From: Prevotellaceae bacterium UBA3627
Lineage (GTDB): Bacteria; Bacteroidota; Bacteroidia; Bacteroidales; Bacteroidaceae
Assembly: GCA_002373375.1 (NCBI GenBank)
Contig: DFLE01000037.1
Location: 1 to 18,444, forward strand
Length of the DNA stretch: 18,444 nucleotides
Reading direction: 5' to 3'
Below are positions 15,711 through 18,444 of this stretch, in pieces (positions within the stretch are counted from its first letter, which is position 1; each line of letters begins with the position of its first letter). The notes below the pieces were generated by a model, which made no database searches, had not been told where the DNA came from, and saw only the letters and a program-made list of their open reading frames with translations. Position numbers and translations under genes: made by a program.

Positions 15711-16532
15711 ATGAAGAAACTAAATCTATTAATCGCCACACTCGCGACGGCACTGCTCGTCAGCTGTGGCACCACGTCAAAGGTTCCCATCACCGGGCGC
15801 AAACAGAGTCTGCTGGTAAATAATGAGCAGGTGCTGAGCCTCAGTGAGCAGCAGTACAAGGAGTACATGAAGACCGCCAAGGCTTCAACCAATGCCGAGC
15901 AAACCGCCATGGTGAAGCGCGTGGGTCAGCGTCTGGCCTCTGCCGTAGAGGAGTATCTGAAGAATAACGGACTGGCCGATGAGCTGAAGACCTACGCATG
16001 GGAGTTTAACCTTGTGCAGAACAAAGAGGTGAACGCCTTTTGTATGCCGGGCGGCAAGATTGTGGTATATGAAGGCATACTGCCAGTAACTCAGAACGAG
16101 GCATCGCTCGCCGTGGTATTGGGACACGAGATAGCCCACGCCGTGGCCAAGCACTCTGCCGAGCGACTGAGCAACGCCTACCGCCAGCAGGTAGGTCTGA
16201 AGGTATTGTCGGTCGGCGCGCAGATGGCAGGCGCCAGCTCTACGCTGCAAAGTCTCGGTACCACCGTACTCGGCGTAGGCGCGCAGGCATGGTCATCAGG
16301 CTTCTCACGCAGTCAGGAGAGCGAGGCTGACCACATCGGACTTATCTTCGCCGCTATGGCAGGCTATGACCCTGAGGTGGCTGTAAGCTTCTGGCAGCGC
16401 ATGGCTGAGGCAAGCGGCAGCAAAGGCTCAGCAGTAAGCAGCATATTCAGCGACCACCCATCTGACGCCAAGCGTATAAAGCAGATACAGCAGTGGTTGC
16501 CTGAGGCCAAGACTTACTACAAGAAGCAGTAA
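15711..16532 (+). CDS. M48-family metalloprotease, lipoprotein
   Basis: Zinc metallopeptidase of the Oma1/LoiP/BepA-like branch of M48, predicted to be lipid-anchored and to act on envelope proteins. The 273-residue protein has a type II signal peptide ending in the lipobox LVSC, with Cys19 as the lipidated residue. No acidic run follows the cysteine, which argues for a periplasm-facing rather than surface-exposed lipoprotein. The zinc site is intact: HEIAH at 139-143 and the third ligand, probably Glu203, in ESEADHIGL. The C-terminal SDHPSDAKRIKQIQ is also a family feature. No membrane helix beyond the signal and no TPR domain is seen, unlike BepA. It has its own promoter and terminator, so it is monocistronic and probably unrelated in function to the nitrogen genes. 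Confidence 0.93.
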   Translation: MKKLNLLIATLATALLVSCGTTSKVPITGRKQSLLVNNEQVLSLSEQQYKEYMKTAKASTNAEQTAMVKRVGQRLASAVEEYLKNNGLADELKTYAWEFNLVQNKEVNAFCMPGGKIVVYEGILPVTQNEASLAVVLGHEIAHAVAKHSAERLSNAYRQQVGLKVLSVGAQMAGASSTLQSLGTTVLGVGAQAWSSGFSRSQESEADHIGLIFAAMAGYDPEVAVSFWQRMAEASGSKGSAVSSIFSDHPSDAKRIKQIQQWLPEAKTYYKKQ

Positions 16533-16565
16533 CGACACACTATTACACCCCTGTCTATATATACC

Positions 16566-16603
16566 AGAAGCAACCAGCCTCTAAGCTGGTTGCTTCTTTT
16601 TTT
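16566..16603 (+). terminator. Intrinsic terminator after M48 gene
   Basis: A perfect 13-base stem, agaagcaaccagc (16566-16578) with gctggttgcttct (16585-16597), a 6-base loop, and a run of seven T residues ending at 16603. It lies 34 bases after the protease stop codon. There is no T tract on the other strand, so it serves plus-strand transcripts only. Confidence 0.93.
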
Positions 16604-16627
16604 CCTCCATACCGCCATACGAGGACA

Positions 16628-16663
16628 GTAAAAGGAAAATCCCGGAGTATATCATACTCCAGG
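16628..16663 (-). terminator. Possible terminator for the TonB-C gene
   Basis: On the minus strand, ggagtat and atactcc (16644-16650 and 16654-16660) form a 7-base stem with a 3-base loop. It can be extended by two GC pairs past a bulge, and is followed by the T-rich run gggattttcctttt. It lies about 140 bases beyond the stop of the leftward gene at 16799. The T run is interrupted, so the call is moderate. The rest of 16604-16798 is a pyrimidine-rich spacer in which I see nothing else. Confidence 0.4.
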
Positions 16664-16798
16664 ACTTCACGTCTTTGCCTACGACAGTCTGTTTCTTTTT
16701 TTCTGTTTTCTTTTTCTGTTATTTACATCGCAAGCAGATATTGTCCAGGTGAGATTTTTACATAAACCGGATCTCTCTCACTCCAACCCTCACACCTA

Positions 16799-17533
16799 TT
16801 ACAGTCTGAACGGTATTGCCAGCGTGTAACGTACACGAGACACCGTACCGTTATGCACACCCGGCATCCACTTTGGCATGTTCTGTATCAGTCTTACGGC
16901 CTCACGCTCCAAGTAAGGGTCACATGACTTCACAGGAGTGACATGAGACGTCTTACCGTTACGCTCCACTATGAAGCTAACGATTACACGGTCCTGCGCA
17001 CCAAACTCCTTAGCCAGTGCAGGATAGGTCTTGTTCTCGTTAAGGAATTTGGCCCATTTCTCCTTGCCACCTATTACGTAAGGCATCTTCTCTACCTTGT
17101 CATACACCTGTGGGCCGTCATCAAGCTTGGTTATCTCCTTCTGCTTCTTCACAGCCTCGGCTGTGGCAAGCGCACGGTTAGAATCTTCAGCACCACTCTC
17201 ATCTGTGCCAGAGAGATTCTGTGACACATAGCCGGTAGATTTCTCTGAGGCTGTTGAAGGCATTATGGTTACCATGTCCTTGCCGGCACCACCGCTGAAC
17301 GGAGGCAGACTCTTGAAGAACTCGGTAATATCCTGCTGCATATCATAATCTATGGTGCTACTCATAACCACATCGGTTACCTTTCCGTCATCACCGATAA
17401 AGTAATATATGTTCTGCTTGGTAGTAAACATACGTCCATACTCTATCAATTTCTGCTCTATGGCTGCCGCATTCTGCGCGCTGCCACTTATCGCTGCCAA
17501 TGACAGGCATAAAGAAAGTAATAATTGTTTCAT
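16799..17533 (-). CDS. Exported TonB C-terminal domain protein
   Basis: The C-terminal region (about residues 168-244: YPALAKEFG, QDRVIVSFIVERNGK, DPYLEREAVRLIQNMPKWMPG, then YTLAIPFRL) is a typical Bacteroidota TonB-C domain, the part that normally contacts the TonB box of outer-membrane receptors. The protein is not a standard TonB. Its N-terminus is a cleavable-looking signal peptide (MKQLLLSLCLSLAAISGSAQ) rather than a retained anchor, and it lacks the proline-rich spacer. The segment at about 41-78 (IYYFIGDDGKVTDVVMSS, then FKSLPPF) resembles a second, degenerate copy of the same fold. The mature protein is probably free in the periplasm or exported further. Role unknown; adaptor or decoy functions are only guesses. 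It has its own promoter with an overlapping dyad. Confidence 0.8.
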   Translation of the reverse strand: MKQLLLSLCLSLAAISGSAQNAAAIEQKLIEYGRMFTTKQNIYYFIGDDGKVTDVVMSSTIDYDMQQDITEFFKSLPPFSGGAGKDMVTIMPSTASEKSTGYVSQNLSGTDESGAEDSNRALATAEAVKKQKEITKLDDGPQVYDKVEKMPYVIGGKEKWAKFLNENKTYPALAKEFGAQDRVIVSFIVERNGKTSHVTPVKSCDPYLEREAVRLIQNMPKWMPGVHNGTVSRVRYTLAIPFRL

Positions 17534-17580
17534 AAGCTATACCTTTCTATTATTAAACGTAGGTTGTTTATAACAAAAAA

Positions 17581-17621
17581 TGTTATGGCGACGGGAAACA
17601 ACGCTAACCGACACCATAACA
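17581..17621. promoter_or_regulatory. Inverted repeat overlapping TonB-C promoter (possible operator)
   Basis: tgttatgg at 17581-17588 pairs with ccataaca at 17614-17621; allowing two mismatches the arms extend to 14 bases each, with a 13-base centre. The right arm spans the predicted start point and touches the -7 element of the minus-strand promoter. A further ATAACA at 17570-17575 makes a second, tighter dyad with the left arm. The position is typical of a repressor site. Confidence 0.5.
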
Positions 17622-17650
17622 AAGTTACTTTTTTTTATCTATGAATACAA
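17620..17650 (-). promoter_or_regulatory. Promoter of TonB-C gene
   Basis: On the minus strand, 17627-17620 reads taactttg, an exact TAnnTTTG. TTG of the -33 element is at 17650-17648 with a 20-base spacer. The predicted start near 17613 leaves a leader of about 80 bases before the ATG at 17533, long for this window. Confidence 0.65.
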
Positions 17651-17748
17651 GACTTTTTTCTATTTTTATGCTATTTTTGCCGCAAAATACCCAAAAGTCA
17701 GTATAAATGTCATCTGTAAATTACAATTTTTCCTCCTCACCGAGGGGG

Positions 17749-18273
17749 TTAATCGTAACGCAGCTTACGTTCCTCTAAAGTATTGTACTGGTCCACATAG
17801 GTCAGTATGAGCGTAAACGCCTTGTCTGGGTCCACACTTATCATCACCGTACCGTAGTCCATCTTCATGCCATACTTTGGCAGCGTAGTCATGTCGCCCT
17901 GCTCGTTGATTACCTCGCCCTCCGTGCAGTACTGCTCTGTCACCACACGCTTCATGGCCTCGTAGAACGTGAGGAACTTGCTCAGCTCCTTCTCCTGTGG
18001 AAACCTTACCGCCACACTCGTCATCATATTGGTGTGCACGCCATAGCCCAGCTCAAGTGTCACCTTGCCACCGGCATAGTCCCCCTGCATCAGTCGGATG
18101 CCCTTGGGAGCCTTGGCATTCTCTGCCGCCACCACATAGCCTTTCTCTTTCATCGCCGCAGTGAACTCATCCACTGGCATTCCCAGGCTCACGCCCATGT
18201 ATTCCATGTGCTCCTCTGCGCTGACCACGACGGTAGCAAGGAGGAGAAGTATCAATGTAAGGTATTTTTTCAT
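17749..18273 (-). CDS. Small exported protein of unknown function
   Basis: I do not recognise a characterised family. The 174-residue protein has a clear signal peptide (MKKYLTLILLLLATVVVSA, cleavage expected after VSA), so the mature form of about 155 residues is exported, probably to the periplasm. It has no lipobox, no further membrane helix and a single cysteine in the mature part. The segment MGVSLGMPVDEFTAAMKEKG recalls small periplasmic proteins common in Bacteroidales, in which a 'MG-(I/V)-x-(I/L)' strand precedes a helix ending KGF/KGY; this is an impression, not a search result. Predicted structure is mixed alpha/beta. It is 215 bases upstream of the TonB-C gene on the same strand, but that gene has its own promoter, so a functional link is only a possibility. 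Confidence 0.75.
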   Translation of the reverse strand: MKKYLTLILLLLATVVVSAEEHMEYMGVSLGMPVDEFTAAMKEKGYVVAAENAKAPKGIRLMQGDYAGGKVTLELGYGVHTNMMTSVAVRFPQEKELSKFLTFYEAMKRVVTEQYCTEGEVINEQGDMTTLPKYGMKMDYGTVMISVDPDKAFTLILTYVDQYNTLEERKLRYD

Positions 18274-18292
18274 ATCATCGCGTTTTAGGCTG

Positions 18293-18300
18293 CAAATATA
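18293..18300 (-). promoter_or_regulatory. Possible -7 element for the small exported protein gene
   Basis: On the minus strand 18300-18293 reads tatatttg, an exact TAnnTTTG, 19 bases upstream of the ATG at 18273. No TTTG or TTG lies 17-23 bases further upstream, so only half of the promoter is recognisable. Confidence 0.4.
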
Positions 18301-18361
18301 CTAATAAAAAACAGTATTTATTTATGTTTTTCCCAAAATTTGAAAAAATATATCAAAAATA

Positions 18362-18393
18362 TTTGTGTAATTAAGAAAATAATAGTAACTTTG
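18362..18393 (+). promoter_or_regulatory. Rightward promoter at window edge
   Basis: TTTG at 18362-18365, a 20-base spacer, then taactttg at 18386-18393: a full Bacteroidota promoter pointing out of the window. The predicted start is near 18400. An ATG at 18419 opens a frame of eight codons (MTLQSRHS) to the edge, too short to judge; the gene or RNA it serves lies outside. Confidence 0.7.
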
Positions 18394-18444
18394 CACTCGC
18401 AATTTCGCAAAAGCGACCATGACCCTGCAAAGCAGACACTCATT

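Noticed and set aside
17712..17720. atctgtaaa, resembling the arm of the gltB/amtB inverted repeat
   Set aside because: A single 9-base match in AT-rich spacer with no partner arm; chance is sufficient.
17731..17750. cctcctcaccgagggggtt as a degraded third copy of the 34-base repeat or a terminator
   Set aside because: Similarity is limited to a short C-rich/G-rich pair with a stem of about four bases and no T run on the minus strand; too weak to call.

Overview
The window looks like chromosomal DNA of a Bacteroidota bacterium, most probably a Prevotella-type member of the Bacteroidales. The reasons are a type III glutamine synthetase, an LL-diaminopimelate aminotransferase, several exact matches to the Bacteroidota promoter (TTTG, about 19 bases, then TAnnTTTG), A-rich leaders without strong Shine-Dalgarno sites, a TonB-C protein and a lipoprotein M48 protease of the types common in this group. 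Genus placement is inference from sequence style, not a database result.

Layout: two gene groups diverge from a 303-base AT-rich region at 8790-9092. Leftward (minus strand) run gltB, gltD, dapF, dapL and a type III glutamine synthetase that leaves the window at base 1. Rightward (plus strand) run amtB, pyrG, a purF-like gene and asnB. A new promoter directly after the asnB stop then drives an M48 lipoprotein protease, closed by a strong intrinsic terminator. The last 1.9 kb holds two minus-strand genes for exported proteins (a TonB-C domain protein and an unrecognised small periplasmic protein), and a plus-strand promoter points out of the window at the right edge.

How the genes fit together: AmtB brings in ammonium, glutamine synthetase fixes it on glutamate, and GltBD (GOGAT) turns glutamine plus 2-oxoglutarate into glutamate. 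DapL spends glutamate to make LL-diaminopimelate and DapF epimerises it to the meso form for lysine and peptidoglycan. On the other arm PyrG, the PurF-like enzyme and AsnB all spend glutamine nitrogen (CTP, purines, asparagine). The window is therefore an ammonium uptake, glutamine/glutamate cycle and glutamine-spending cluster around one shared control region.

The most noteworthy points beyond the known enzymes are: two adjacent inverted repeats placed about midway between the divergent gltB and amtB promoters, with a perfect 12-base arm pair; no PII gene beside amtB; a 34-base dispersed repeat present in two identical copies, one of which supplies the last codons of dapF; short tandem arrays (9, 16 and 7 bases per unit) in three spacers; a divergent PurF-like glutaminase site; an exported TonB-C protein that lacks the usual anchor; and a dyad overlapping its promoter. 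I saw no insertion sequence, phage gene, CRISPR array, tRNA or rRNA. All main genes look intact, and the metabolic functions themselves are established ones.
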